From contig NC_070561.1 of assembly GCF_026914185.1 (NCBI RefSeq), positions 6,820,001 through 6,884,000 of the forward strand: DNA of 64,000 nucleotides. The letters run 5' to 3'. The DNA is from Puccinia triticina. Lineage: Eukaryota > Basidiomycota > Pucciniomycetes > Pucciniales > Pucciniaceae. Positions 1-9,649 of the stretch are shown piece after piece. A program made the translations under genes and the position numbers. Each line of letters begins with the position of its first letter. Within the stretch, counting starts at the first letter, position 1. The notes beneath the pieces are model-generated. The model made no database searches. It had not been told where the DNA came from and saw only the letters and a program-made list of their open reading frames with translations.

Positions 1-68
1 TTTACCATTATTTTACCCACTTTTTTTTTTATTTTTTTTTTGGGCGAAATAATAAAAGTTTGTAGTGT

Positions 69-488
69 GTGGCAGACTTAGTCAACAAAGATTCTATCTC
101 CATTGCTCCGGATCTGAACAACACCCACCTGGCGGACTCTCCATCTGAGCTGGAAGACAAAACCCCTCTCGCATCAAGCCGCCAATCCTTTCAATCCGTC
201 GATTCTGAATCTGAATCAAAAATTGGAAATCTCCTTGTCCCTTCTTCTCCACCTCTCCTCAAATCCTCCGCTCCCATCATGTCCTCAATCAACACCTCCA
301 ATATCAAGCTCGTCACTGAAAAGCTGGACAAAGAAAATTTCTCCAGCTGGCGATGGGCGATTGTTACCCCACTTGGATACAAAGGCCTGGACAATTACAT
401 CCTCATCGACCAGACCGACAAAATGAAGAAGAAGCCGGATTATCAGCTTCATAATAAAATGACCACAATTTTATCCGGATGCACATGA
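69..488 (+). pseudogene. Copia A gag, N-terminal part before a frameshift
   Basis: Capsid-like N-terminus of copia Gag. The frame opens without an ATG at 69; the first plausible start is the ATG at 279, giving a protein that begins MSSINTSNIKLVTEKLDKEN and continues with the W-containing gag motif (SSWRWAI). The frame stops at 486-488, while the rest of gag continues in the -1 frame from about 479. Codons 1-70 upstream of the ATG are Ser/Pro-rich and may be untranslated leader. The same break is in Copia B, so it predates the duplication. A programmed frameshift is possible, but no classic slippery heptamer is evident. Confidence 0.75.
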
Positions 489-2830
489 CAACTGCCAATC
501 TGGAACGCTTTGTCACCAGTCTCACCGACTACGATGCAAAGAAATTATGGGACGCCATTGAAGCCCACTTCATGGCCAAAACCATGGAAAATGCTGCTAC
601 CGCCATGGACAAATACTTCGATATACATTTCGATGAAGCTGACATGGAAAAATCAATAGCCGAGATCCAACATTCCTATCGACATCTCTGCGAGGTTGGC
701 GCCAAGAAGTTTGGAAAAGAGGGTCTCACGGCAATGGCTGTAGTTTTTGCTCTCTGTAAACTCCCTCCAGCCTTCAACACCTTCAGGACTCTCCAGTTTA
801 AGGAGTTCAAAGAAGACGAGGAGATAGAGATGGAACCTTTTCTCAGCGCCCTTGAGATGGAAGTCCGCCGAATGAGGGACTCCCAACAAGAACTCATCTC
901 GGCTGCAACTGCCCTGGCAGTGTCTCAACTCCAACAATCAGGCGAGACCTCCAAGAAAAAAGGGAAGAAAATTCAGTGCACCGGGGGAAAGCATAATCCG
1001 AACGCCGCCCATCCCGAGTCCGATTGTTTTCATCTGCACAAGGACAAAGCCATAGCCTATCATCAGGCGGCTATTGACCGGATGACAAAATCTCTCCCGA
1101 AAGCAAACCTTGGGGCCAAGTCGGACTTCCAGGACGCCATCATCCTTGACAGTGGAGCCTCTGGTCACTATCTCAAGGATCGGTCCTACTTCTCAAGTCT
1201 CTCCAGCACTGCGGCCTCCGTCTTTGGGGCCAATGGGGCTGCCATTCCTATTGTTGGATTTGGCCCAGCAACCATCCAAACGGCGATCAGGCCTCTCAAT
1301 CTCTCCATGGCGTACTATGCGCCTAAACTATCCAGCTCACTCATCTCGCTTACCCACCACGTCCGTCTGGGATATTCCTTAGTTCCTGCCGCTCGGGGCA
1401 CCCGTTTTGAATGTTGTCAAGGCTCTGAGGTAATCTTTGCTGGGACTACCGGGGAAAATGTACTGTTAATCAACATGAACCCCTTGAAAGCCCTGTCCGT
1501 GTCCTCATTCTCTCCGCTTGACCTTCACCAAGCGCTTGGTCATCCGAGTCTGGCATATCTGAACAAAGCATATCCCGATCTTCACATCAAGGCCTTGGAA
1601 TGTGATGTCTGCGACCGGGCCAAGATGCATCGACAGCCGTTCGGTGGCTCCTTTCCCACCTTCTCTCAACCGCTCGAATGCATTCATATGGATCTATGCG
1701 GTCCAATTGCCCCCACTTCTCGGGGAGGAAATCGCTATTTCCTCAAGATCATCAATGGCTTTACCAAGTATCGATTTATCTACCAAATGAAGTGTAAGTC
1801 CGATACCTTTCAATTCTTTCAAGTCTTTCTCAATCAGGCCGAAACTTATCTCAGCCGTAAATTGAAATTGGTAGTCTCCGATAATGGAGGCAAATTTTGT
1901 AACCTGAAGTTCAGTTCCTTCTTTACCGAACGCGGTATCCAGCACCTCACCTTGGCCCCCTATACTCCTCAGCAAAATCCCATGGCTGAGAAGGGTAACC
2001 GAACTATTATTGAGAAGACGCGGGCGCTTCTGATGACCTGCGGTCTGCCCCTTGAATGGTGGGGCAAGGCGGTCACACTTTTGGTATTCCTCAAAAATCA
2101 ATCCCCAGACAGCTCCATTGGCTTCGCTTCCCCGTACAAGAAGTGGCATGGAACAAAGCCCAATCTCAAGTCATTAGTTCCGTTCGGCTGTAGGGCCGTG
2201 CTATTCGAGGAGCGTAAATGGAGGGACTTGAAGTTCTCCCCCTCAGGAGTTGAGGCGGTGTTCGTCGGCTACGACGGTCATCATCAGTCGTTCAAGGTGT
2301 GGGTGCCTCAGACCAACAAAATGGTTGTCTCGCATCATGTGAAGTTTTTCCCGACGGTGTTTCCCTGCCTTTCTTCTGCCAACTCTCTCCTTGACCCACC
2401 GACGCTCTTCGACTTCGGCGAGCCGGGTGGGGAGATCCTGGATTCCCCGGTGGTCAGTCTCAAGGTGTCGGGTGGTCCTGAGTCCGACCCCCAGCCGCCT
2501 GCTCCTCTTCCACTGGCTCCGGTTCCTCTCGATCGGCCTCCTATCCCACCCCAGTCATCGGGTGATTTGATTCCTCCAGCTCTGGCCCCATCGTCTGAAG
2601 AGCAGGCCAGTCCCTCTGTGCCAGCTACGCCGGCCCCTGGGGTGAAGGGTTATGCCTACGTCCCTCACTACGATATTGCGCCAAAGAATATTTCTTCGGA
2701 CATCGACGAGAGCAATATAGTCTCGGGATCTAGGCGTCACCGAGCTCTGGTCATTGTCGAAGAACCCTCTTCGCTTTCGGACCCGAAAACCTACGGGGAG
2801 ATCCTAGGAAGGATCGATGAGAACGAATAG
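479..2830 (+). pseudogene. Copia A gag-protease-integrase polyprotein (783 codons)
   Basis: Residues 1-150 are the rest of Gag. A Cys/His cluster (CTGGKHNPNAAHPESDCFHLH, about 166-186) stands where a CCHC knuckle is usual. The aspartic protease motif LDSGASGHYL lies near residue 225, the pre-integrase HxLGHPS motif near 355, and the integrase core follows. Its catalytic residues read D (HMDLCGP), D (VVSDNGG) and E (PMAEKGN). A Pro/Ser-rich linker leads to the copia signature before RT (ISSDIDESNIVSGSRRHRAL). The frame ends in a TAG at 2828-2830, and the RT continues in the same frame from 2831, so this is an internal nonsense codon rather than a normal gene end. Confidence 0.9.
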
Positions 2831-2833
2831 CTG

Positions 2834-3360
2834 ATGGCCGTTGAAGTTGAGCCAAACAACATCAAGCGGCATGAGGTGTGGGTCGTGGCTCCCAAGGTCC
2901 CTGGCTGTAGGGAATTGGACACAACTTGGGTCTTCAAACAAAAATTCGACGCGAACGGCGAGCTCCTGAAATACAAGGCTCGCCTGTGTGTCCGAGGTTT
3001 CTGGCAAGTCGAAGGCGTAAATTACAACCGGACGTTTGCACCAACCGGGAGGACAGCCACGCTGAGGCTTATGTTTGGTATAGTGGCGACGCTTGGCTGG
3101 GACATCCAGCAGATGGATGTGAAATGTGCATTCCTCAACGGCATTCCTGAGGAGGAAATCTTTATCAAGGTCCCAGAGGGTTTGGGGGTTGAACTTCCGC
3201 CAGGTCATGGCTTAAAGCTCCAAAAGTCTCTGTACGGCTTGAAGCAGAGTCCCCGCTGCTGGTATACTGCCCTCAAGGATTTCTTTAGTTCAGTCAACTT
3301 CGCTCCAGCGCTGGTGGATCCTTGCTTGTTCTGCCATCAAGATGCTTCGAAGCCATGCTT
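2834..3360 (+). pseudogene. Copia A reverse transcriptase, N-terminal half
   Basis: Copia RVT_2-type RT: WVFKQKFDANGELLKYKARL, then the YNRTFAPTGR motif, QMDVKCAFLNG (first metal-binding Asp) and SLYGLKQSPRCWY. It is in frame with the upstream polyprotein across the single TAG at 2828-2830. The RT sense ends at 3360, where a 634-bp element interrupts it. An open frame runs on to 3475 but that part encodes insert sequence. The YVDD-equivalent motif is downstream of the insert. Confidence 0.9.
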
Positions 3361-3994
3361 ATTAAGTTTCACACAACTAAGAGCAGAGCCGCTTGGTACT
3401 GAGAGATATAAGAGTAAGAAGAAGTCTTCAAGTGCCGCTATGCAGCTGAGTGAATCCACGGATTCTGTAGGCTAACAAGATTTGGCTCAGGGATCTTGTA
3501 AGTCAAGAGTCGCCTATTCGGGCTGATAGAGAAGAACCGCAGTTGTCTGTTGCAATGCGTATAGACAACTGTCAGGCTAGGGTCATGGATGACTAGAGCT
3601 CAACAGCGATGGACTCACCTCCGTGGTTGGGACTGGAGATCCTATTGCTGAGGCTTGAACCTGGTCGGTCTGGTCTGGCGTTGGATGTCGAAGTGCTGCA
3701 CAAGCAAACAGAGGCTCTAGTCAGCTCCAACGATCCTAGCTGAGGCTATCCCAACAGACGCACTTACCTGGTAGGTTGTTTGTCTTGTTTGGGTTGCTTG
3801 GGCCCTTCGTCGGTTGCTGACGTGGCTAGAAGGTTTGGAGCGGAGGAAATAGCTTTAGCACATTCCTTCCGCCTGAGGGCGGCATGCATATTGCATGCGC
3901 CTGAAGGTCGTGCCGGCTCACCTTGATCCCCTGTAGGGTTAGGTTTAGCTGCCTTGCGCTTCCTCTGATTTGGGGATGTACCCAAATCCTGACA
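3361..3994 (-). mobile_element. 634-bp insertion in Copia A RT, solo-LTR-like
   Basis: Bounded by the direct repeat ATGCTT at 3355-3360 and 3995-4000, a target-site duplication. Read on the minus strand it starts TGTCAGG and ends CTTAAT. No terminal inverted repeat is visible. The minus-strand start is open and basic (SPNQRKRKAAKPNPTGDQG) and is followed by a splice-donor-like GTGAGC, much like the start of the other copia LTR in this window (see 10032-10817). A solo LTR of another family is the best guess; the TG start fits, the AT end does not. Confidence 0.6.
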
Positions 3995-4000
3995 ATGCTT

Positions 4001-4366
4001 TGTGTTTGTTCACGTCGACGACCTGGTCATTATGGGTCCCAACGTTTTGTTTCTCAAGGAAAAGATCAAGCAACGATTCGAAATGGAAGACCTAGGGGAC
4101 TGCCAGTATGTCCTGGGCATGTGAGTGGTACGGGACCGGGCCAACAGAACAATCACTCTAAGTCAAGATCGATACGCCCGCAAAATCCTGGAGGAATTCA
4201 AGATGCTAAATTGCAAGCCGGCTTCCACTCCGCTGCCCGGTAATTCCCTCACTTGCCCAGTCAAAGACGAGCCGGTTGACTCGGGCTTCAACTATTGACA
4301 AGGGGTGGGCCTACTGCAGTATCTGGTGCAGTGTACTCGTCCGGACTTGGCATTCGCGGTCAGCTA
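4001..4366 (+). pseudogene. Copia A reverse transcriptase, middle part
   Basis: RT resumes with FVHVDDLVIMG (HVDD, catalytic Asp pair, 4010-4024), EMEDLGDCQYVLGM, then DRYARKILEEFKMLNCKPAS and RPDLAFAVSY. In-frame TGA stops occur at 4122-4124 and 4296-4298. The RPDLAFAVSY box is cut after the codon for Tyr by a TIR element flanked by TA. Confidence 0.88.
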
Positions 4367-6032
4367 CACCACGGGCTGTCGCAGACGTTTATTGGACATG
4401 TATATGGACATGTTTGCGGATGTCCAGCTCTGGCGCTGCAGGAAACATTGAGCTTAACTAAGCCTCTCCGAGGAGGCGCGAAGCGTCTCCGAAGGAGAGG
4501 CTTAGGACTAATGTCCCATATTTGGCCTGAGGCTGACGGGTTTTTTCAATGAAAATGTGTGATTTTGTGTTTACAACTCTCCTACAACTTGGTATCACCT
4601 CATAATCCAAATCCTAGTTGGCCATGTCTAGCCCTTGATCTCAGCTGTCTTGTACATGTTTTTTCAAGTAAATTCATCAAGAACTGGCCGCTCAGCAGCC
4701 ATTCTTGTAAGGGCATTTTCTGAGCAATGTGACAGACCCGCCGGGCCATTTGCAGGTCAAGTACAGACACTTTCTCACGGTTTCAGCCTTGCAAGGCCTC
4801 GCAAGCCATTCTTTTACAGCAATTTTTTTTTCAAGGGATGGGGGTAGGTGTTGTGTTAAACACACCAGAATATGTAGAAAGAAAATCTGATTCTAATGAT
4901 GCCAGAGGCTGTGAAGAAATCCAATGGGTATACGGTGATATGGGGGATATAAGGAATTTTTAGATGTTTGGCTGGGCAGCCTCAGGCCAAATATCGGACA
5001 TTAGGCACAAGTCCCTCCCGCAAGCAGGAGGGTGCTCGCGCCCCGCGAGCACAGGGAGGGACTTGTGTTAAGTTCAAGGAAACATCCGCTGGATGCCACT
5101 TGCATTGCGCAATGGCGGACATCCCGCCAGAATGCATCCGCTGGATGAAATGAAAACGTCCACCGGATATCAGCCACTATCACCAGGTTGGAAAAAAATG
5201 TAGGGAATCCATCTGTGACCTGGTGTATTCGCTCACTCGCGCTCATCGCGGGGGGCCACAGAGTTTGGTGGATAGGTGGGATCAGGCGCGGGGGGGGTGT
5301 AGGGGGGGCGAGGGGAAGGGCATGGCCTGAGTGGGGATCAAACACCAACCTGCTTCGCTGGGGTTCGCGCTCGCAGGTGGCAGTGAACAGTCTCCACAAC
5401 CAGCTGCGACATCATGACTTTAACGCAGTCTCTAAACGCAATCTATATAGGGTCAAGTTTGCAACGGCAGACCCTCTTGCCACCCAACAGGCAGCTGAAC
5501 ATCTTGGACTGTCGAAATCTAGACAGTACAAGATGCAGCCATTGGAGACTTGTTCCAATGGTTGAATTGATAAATTCCTTTGGTCACTCCAGCTCGGGTG
5601 TCCAATGGATAGTGAGTTATGGTGTCCATCAGACACTCTTGATCAAGAGTGTCTGATGGACAGTGGTTTTTGGTGTCCATCGGACACTCTGGCTGGAGTG
5701 TCCATCGGACACTCTGGCTGGAGTGTCCATCGGACACTCTGGCTGGAGTGTCCATCGGACACTCTGGCTGGAGTTTCCGATGGATGCTGAGCTTTGTGGA
5801 ACATCAAGATGTCCATCGGACACTCTCACTTGGGAGTGTCCGCTGGACAGTGTTTTTTGATGTCCAGTGGACATTTCCGAGTGCTGAGCATCACTTGGAC
5901 GCTTCCAGAAGCGTCCAAGTGATGCTCAGTGCCCCTCGCGTCCGCTGGATGCCCTCTGGACATCCTCTGGACATATCTCAGTGAGAAACGTCCGCGGGAT
6001 GCAGGGCATTTCCAGGAATGCGCCCCGTGGTG
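4367..6032 (+). mobile_element. 1666-bp TIR element carrying hairpin minisatellites, in Copia A
   Basis: Ends CACCACGGGC and its inverted copy GCCCCGTGGTG, flanked by TA (4365-4366 and 6033-6034). Removing it with one TA joins the RT box back in frame, so the target duplication is TA, as in Tc1/mariner elements. It has no transposase. Inside are inverted repeats (4456-4503, and 5009-5070 with a CACAAGTCCCTCCC stem), inverted copies of a TTTGGCCTGAGGCTG block (about 4513 and 4978), and a short-unit array (5580-5990). A nested MITE with CTTAAC ends (about 4455-5085) is possible. Confidence 0.75.
5580..5990. repeat. Minisatellite with palindromic units
   Basis: Four tandem copies of a 25-bp unit beginning GTGTCCATCGGACACTC (about 5682-5781). 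Each unit holds a hairpin GAGTGTCC-ATC-GGACACTC. Flanking variants extend the array. Two perfect palindromes bracket it: 5624-5661 (19-bp arms, no spacer) and 5884-5929 (22-bp arms, 2-base spacer). It encodes no protein; all frames read as low-complexity repeats. Confidence 0.9.
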
Positions 6033-6034
6033 TA

Positions 6035-6671
6035 CTTGTCCCAATTCCTGAACAATCCAAGGAAGACGCATCAGGGACAGCTTTTGTGTACCATGAGATA
6101 CATTCAACACACAAAGGACTTTGGACTCACGCTGGGAAACGTTGGGGGCGAGTCCCAACAGCTAGTGGGCTACGCCAATGCTAGCTATGCTTCCGGCCTG
6201 AATGCAGCCTCGTTTGCCGGAAGTCTCCTTCAGCACAACGGAGTGTTTGGCTGGCGCTGCCAGAAACAGGACTTAGACGACGATGCGCCGTCTCTTTCTA
6301 CTACTGAGGCGGAATATTGCGCTTGTTCTTCCACCGGTCAAGACCTCCGATGGGATGAACAGCTCCTTGAGCAAATTTATCCACTCATCAACGTGAAGCC
6401 GGCAAATGTTCAGCTTTTCTGCGACAATCAGGGCGCCTTGGCGCTACTCAAGGACTCGGTCTACCAACATTGTACAAGGTACGTCAATGTGCGACATCAT
6501 TGGTTGCGCTTTCACATTGAAAAAGCAAAGAATTTTGGAGTTCACTATGTCCCAACTAACATCAATTATGCCGACTTCCTCACCAAGCCTCTGAATCCCA
6601 AGAAAACACGCGCGGCACTCTCTCAGATCGTATTGGGGAACATCAAATCTAGTGATTCTTCCTGTGCCTAG
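6035..6671 (+). pseudogene. Copia A RNase H, C-terminal end of pol
   Basis: Continues YLSQFLNNP directly after the TIR element. Visible copia RNase H boxes are LSTTEAEYCA, FCDNQGALAL, a HHWLRFHIEKAK segment in the place of the usual KHID block, and VPTNINYADFLTKPL. The first acidic box reads GYANASYA where a YSDSDW-type motif is usual, so the first catalytic Asp is gone. It ends TAG at 6669-6671, just before the polypurine tract. Confidence 0.88.
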
Positions 6672-6672
6672 T

Positions 6673-6685
6673 GAGCAGGGGGGGC
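6673..6685 (+). other. Polypurine tract of Copia A
   Basis: GAGCAGGGGGGGC immediately precedes the TGTGGCG start of the 3' LTR. This is the expected place for plus-strand priming. Confidence 0.8.
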
Positions 6686-7775
6686 TGTGGCGTTACAGGC
6701 CAGAGAAGGGCTTATGGGGTTACTGCGGCAAGGCGGGCGAGTGTTCGGATCTGCTCAACTGTATTCATCATCTGATTAGGTTTAAGCTGTTGTATCTAGT
6801 CTGATTGTTGTAACAGCTCCGCTTCTCTTTCTCATTCAATCATCTAAAATGATTTGGACAACTGAAAGTTTATTGCTAAGATCAGATTATAGTCCTAATT
6901 ACAAGTTTAAGGGTTCAAGCAATAGCAGTGAGATGAACCTGAAAGCAGGGCTGGAAATGCCCTGGGTCTGTTCTGAGTGAGTGGGAGTATTGCGGGGATG
7001 TAAGGCTCTTACGACGGCTTTGCTAGTCGTGCGATCTACGGTACGAGCTTCATTTGGCCAGTCGACTGTAGTCTTGGCTTCAGTGGCTGTGCTCTCTGTT
7101 TCTTGTCTTTAGTTTTTTCTTTCTACTCACGAGTATGAACCGTGTCAACGTATCAACTTCGTGTTCTCTTGTCTGAAGAGTTCTGACGTGTCTTGCACTG
7201 ATTGAACAAAGTTCATCACAGTTAGCTTGTCTTGGTTTGGACTCTATAAGAGCTGATCTTTACTTACGGGTAGCGGGAGCTTCCGATAGTCTGGCTAGGA
7301 GGTCTGTTTGGTTCTTGAGACCGAGTCGTTCCGCGAGAGTTCTGTGGAAAGAACACGATCAGGTCAGTCTTATTGCTAAGTCTACTTCCCGTTTAGTCTC
7401 GGGACGTACAAGGTTCTTGAGCTTGTCTGTTCTTGTCTTTGTGCTTCGACCTTCAAGGTTCTCGCTGTCTGTGCTTCTGTAATTGGCAAGGCGATACTTT
7501 GCGTTAGCTTTTGGCCGTGGTTAGGGCTTATGTCTGGACCGCAAAGGAGGGCTAACCTTTCTTTGCGGCTGGGCTTGGGCTTGCGCCTTTGTCTGGCCGC
7601 GCGAGCTTCCTGGACGGTTGCTGCGGGCTTTGGTCTGTATTCCTACATCATCCGTTTTTGTCTCTCTCCTCACGCACCCAAATAGGTGCATAAGTCGTCC
7701 CGTTTCTCATTTCTCTTTTGTCTTGGCCTCCCGTCATCGGCCTCCTAGCTCACAGCTGCTACTTGGTGTCTCACA
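6686..7775 (+). repeat. 3' LTR of Copia A, split by a nested solo LTR
   Basis: Starts TGTGGCGTTACAGG and ends GGTGTCTCACA, TG...CA. Without the nested 803-bp LTR and its 5-bp duplication it is 282 bp, exactly the length of the 5' LTR of Copia B. It is followed by GCAAG, half of the target duplication. Confidence 0.92.
6845..7647 (-). mobile_element. Solo LTR (803 bp) nested in the Copia A 3' LTR
   Basis: Flanked by TCATC at 6840-6844 and 7648-7652. On the minus strand it starts TGTAGGAAT and ends CCAAATCATTTTA, so it ends TA rather than CA. It belongs to the same family as the LTRs at 10032-10817, 22399-23183 and 42066-42850 but is clearly diverged from them. Confidence 0.88.
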
Positions 7776-7988
7776 GCAAGGCGTGTTTTTCTTTCATGCA
7801 GACATTTCCAATTGACGCGAATTGATTAGGAAGATGGGTACTTTTAGAGAAGGATTATGCGTAGAAGATGGGATCTAAGGAGATACAACAAAGATGGCAA
7901 GACGATACACGGTGAAAATTAAGTGATTCCGTTGATTTATTGTATAGCGGGAGATTAGGCCTGATAAAGAAAAGGTGCGCGGCGTGTG

Positions 7989-8390
7989 TCAGAATGGGCA
8001 TCCCACAAGAAGGTTGCACAAGGCAGAGAGAGGAAAGAAGCAGAGATAACGAACCGAGTGGTCTTGAGTGTGGTGTTGGGCGTCCGAAGCGTCCTTCTTG
8101 AACAGCCCGCCGCCGAGATAAGGATAGCCCATTCCCCAGGAGCCGTAGGGACTAAGCAAGCCGTAGTTAGCCAGCGGGCTCATCCCAAACAGGCCGAAGC
8201 TATCCAGCACAAGCCCCAGGCCCATGTCGTACCCGCCGCAGAATCCGGCTGCAAGCATGCCGTAGCACTTCGAGTCCGATTGGCCTTTGCCGGCTTGGGC
8301 AGCGACGTCCGCCCGCGGAGCTAGAACCGGTGTGGATGCGACGGTCTGGAGGAGGGCCAGGAGACAAGCGACTGAGAAGATGCACTGCAT
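7989..8390 (-). CDS. Small secreted Gly/Leu/Tyr-rich protein, copy E1
   Basis: 133 codons from the ATG at 8390, chosen because every paralogue starts here with MQCIFS or a variant. Residues 1-19 are a clear signal peptide (hydrophobic core, VAS cleavage site). The mature part has one Cys pair (C42, C51), a MGLGLVLD Gly-Leu stretch, a conserved aromatic segment LLSPYGSWGMGYPYLGGGLF, then KKDASDAQ and a His/Asp tail. There are no transmembrane segments after the signal. The 3' end is uncertain: in plus-strand paralogues an intron may follow the HDHS codons. I do not recognise the family. Secretion is well supported; an effector or wall role is inference. A TATA-like box lies about 125 bp upstream. 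Confidence 0.82.
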   Translation of the reverse strand: MQCIFSVACLLALLQTVASTPVLAPRADVAAQAGKGQSDSKCYGMLAAGFCGGYDMGLGLVLDSFGLFGMSPLANYGLLSPYGSWGMGYPYLGGGLFKKDASDAQHHTQDHSVRYLCFFPLSALCNLLVGCPF

Positions 8391-9226
8391 GGTGGGTTTC
8401 GTGGGTTTGAAGGTGGCGCGGTTTGTTTGCGGAGGTAAATGATGGGTGGAGTCAAGTGTATGGATCTGTGGGTGATGAGAGGAGGCGACTGGGAGCCCAT
8501 CAAGCTTCCCTTTATATAGCTTTCGGCTGCCATATTTGCCCACTCGCCACCATCGCCCTGCCGCCGGGATCACACGTCACCTTCAGCTGAAGCTCTTCTG
8601 AAGGAGTATGGTTCACAGTTCTTTACTGTGCGAGTGGTAGAATTTCCCATGTGCCCTGTGTACCAACTAGCCATAAGGGCGGAATCTCCTGGTGTTTTTG
8701 TTCTTGGGAGCCGGCCGCGCCGATAAAAGCGCGCTGTTCAGTTGACCTTCGCAGTCTCAAGCTTGCACCAATGTCCACACGAACCCGCTTCGGGCTCCTT
8801 GAATTGAGGGCACATGATCCGAAAAGCGGTGACGGATGGAGTGTCCGTCAACTTGTGGCGTTCATGGACGGGATGAGAAGCCGGCCGCCGCCGATGGATC
8901 CGATTGGTCCCGCGAAGCCATCTTGTGTCAACATCGGACACCGATAAACCACAGAGGCGTGTTTCCTTCACACACTCCGTGTATGAGAAATTCCACTCAG
9001 TCGCGGCGTGGAAAGGAAATCTGGCCGGGCGGTGGTCTTGGAGAAACCCGGGATATGGAATCCTAGTGGGAAGGGACTCGTCAAGCATGGCCAGAAAGCT
9101 ATATAAAGGAAGCTTGATGGCCTCCCAGTCGCCTGCCCCCATCACCCACAGATCCAGGCACTCGACTCCACCAATCATCCACCTCCGCAACCAAACCGCG
9201 CCACCTTCAAACCCACGAAACCCACC
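8391..9226. promoter_or_regulatory. Shared intergenic region of the E1/E2 divergent pair
   Basis: 836 bp between two start codons that point away from each other. TATA-type boxes CTATATAAAG lie on both sides (8511-8520 minus, 9099-9108 plus), each about 120 bp from its ATG. From the ATG out to just past the TATA box the two sides are inverted copies. The central ~550 bp is unique and contains GC-rich palindromic pieces (CCGGCCGCGCC) and CCAAT-like boxes in both orientations. The layout fits a bidirectional promoter. Confidence 0.65.
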
Positions 9227-9649
9227 ATGCAGTGCATCTTCTCAGTCGCGTGTCTCCTGGCTCTCCTCCAGACCGTCGCATCCACACCGGTTCTTTCCCC
9301 ACGGGCGGACGTCGCTGCCCAAGCGGGCAAAGGCCAATCGGACTCGAAGTGCTACGGCACGCTCGCCGGATTCTGCGGCGGGTACGACATGGGCCTGGGG
9401 CTGGGGCTGGGGCTGGACAACTTGGGCCTGTTCGGGATGAGCGCGCTGGCCAACTACGGCTTGCTTAGTCCCTACGGCTCCTGGGGAATGGGCTATCCTT
9501 ATCTCGGCGGCGGGCTGTTCAAGAAGGACGCGTCCGATGCCCAGCACAACGCTCATGATCACTCGGTTCGTCATCATGTTTTCCTCTGCCTTGACCACCG
9601 GATGCCAATATTGACACACGCTGCATCCCTTTCCGTCCATCAGGCCTAA
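9227..9649 (+). CDS. Small secreted Gly/Leu/Tyr-rich protein, copy E2
   Basis: 140 codons, divergent partner of E1. The signal peptide is identical in character. Cys spacing is shorter (CYGTLAGFC), the Gly-Leu stretch is longer (GLGLGLGLDN), and SALANYG replaces SPLANYG. The end differs from other plus-strand copies: the sequence that forms a possible 3' splice site (ATTGCAG) in E4, E6 and E8 is deleted here, so an unspliced reading frame is the only simple model. E2 is much less like its duplicate E8 than E1 is like E7, suggesting gene conversion. Confidence 0.8.
   Translation: MQCIFSVACLLALLQTVASTPVLSPRADVAAQAGKGQSDSKCYGTLAGFCGGYDMGLGLGLGLDNLGLFGMSALANYGLLSPYGSWGMGYPYLGGGLFKKDASDAQHNAHDHSVRHHVFLCLDHRMPILTHAASLSVHQA

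Larger units (their letters stand above)
66..7775 (+). mobile_element. Copia A, 5'-truncated Ty1/copia retrotransposon with nested insertions
   Basis: Order gag, protease, integrase, reverse transcriptase, RNase H and a 3' LTR, which is the Ty1/copia order. It lacks its 5' LTR and primer site: identity with Copia B (offset 44103) starts only at about position 66, inside the leader. Bases 1-65 are an unrelated T/A-rich stretch. Three elements sit inside it (3361-3994, 4367-6032, 6845-7647), and Copia B has the same three at the same places. The 3' end is followed by GCAAG, the target duplication that also flanks Copia B. It is dead, carrying a gag frameshift, stops in pol and insertions. Confidence 0.93.

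Noticed and set aside
5649..5984. Open frames of about 60-110 codons across the 5.6-6.0 kb and 49.7-50.1 kb repeats
   Set aside because: They translate the 25-bp minisatellite in every frame and both strands; the repeat, not a gene, keeps them open.
5580..5990. CRISPR-like array of regularly spaced repeats
   Set aside because: Units are contiguous with no unique spacers, inside a eukaryotic transposon; no cas genes.
8836..9066. Frames in the intergenic regions of the secreted-protein pairs
   Set aside because: They follow the conserved promoter sequence in several frames and both strands; no start context or domain, and indels between units break them.
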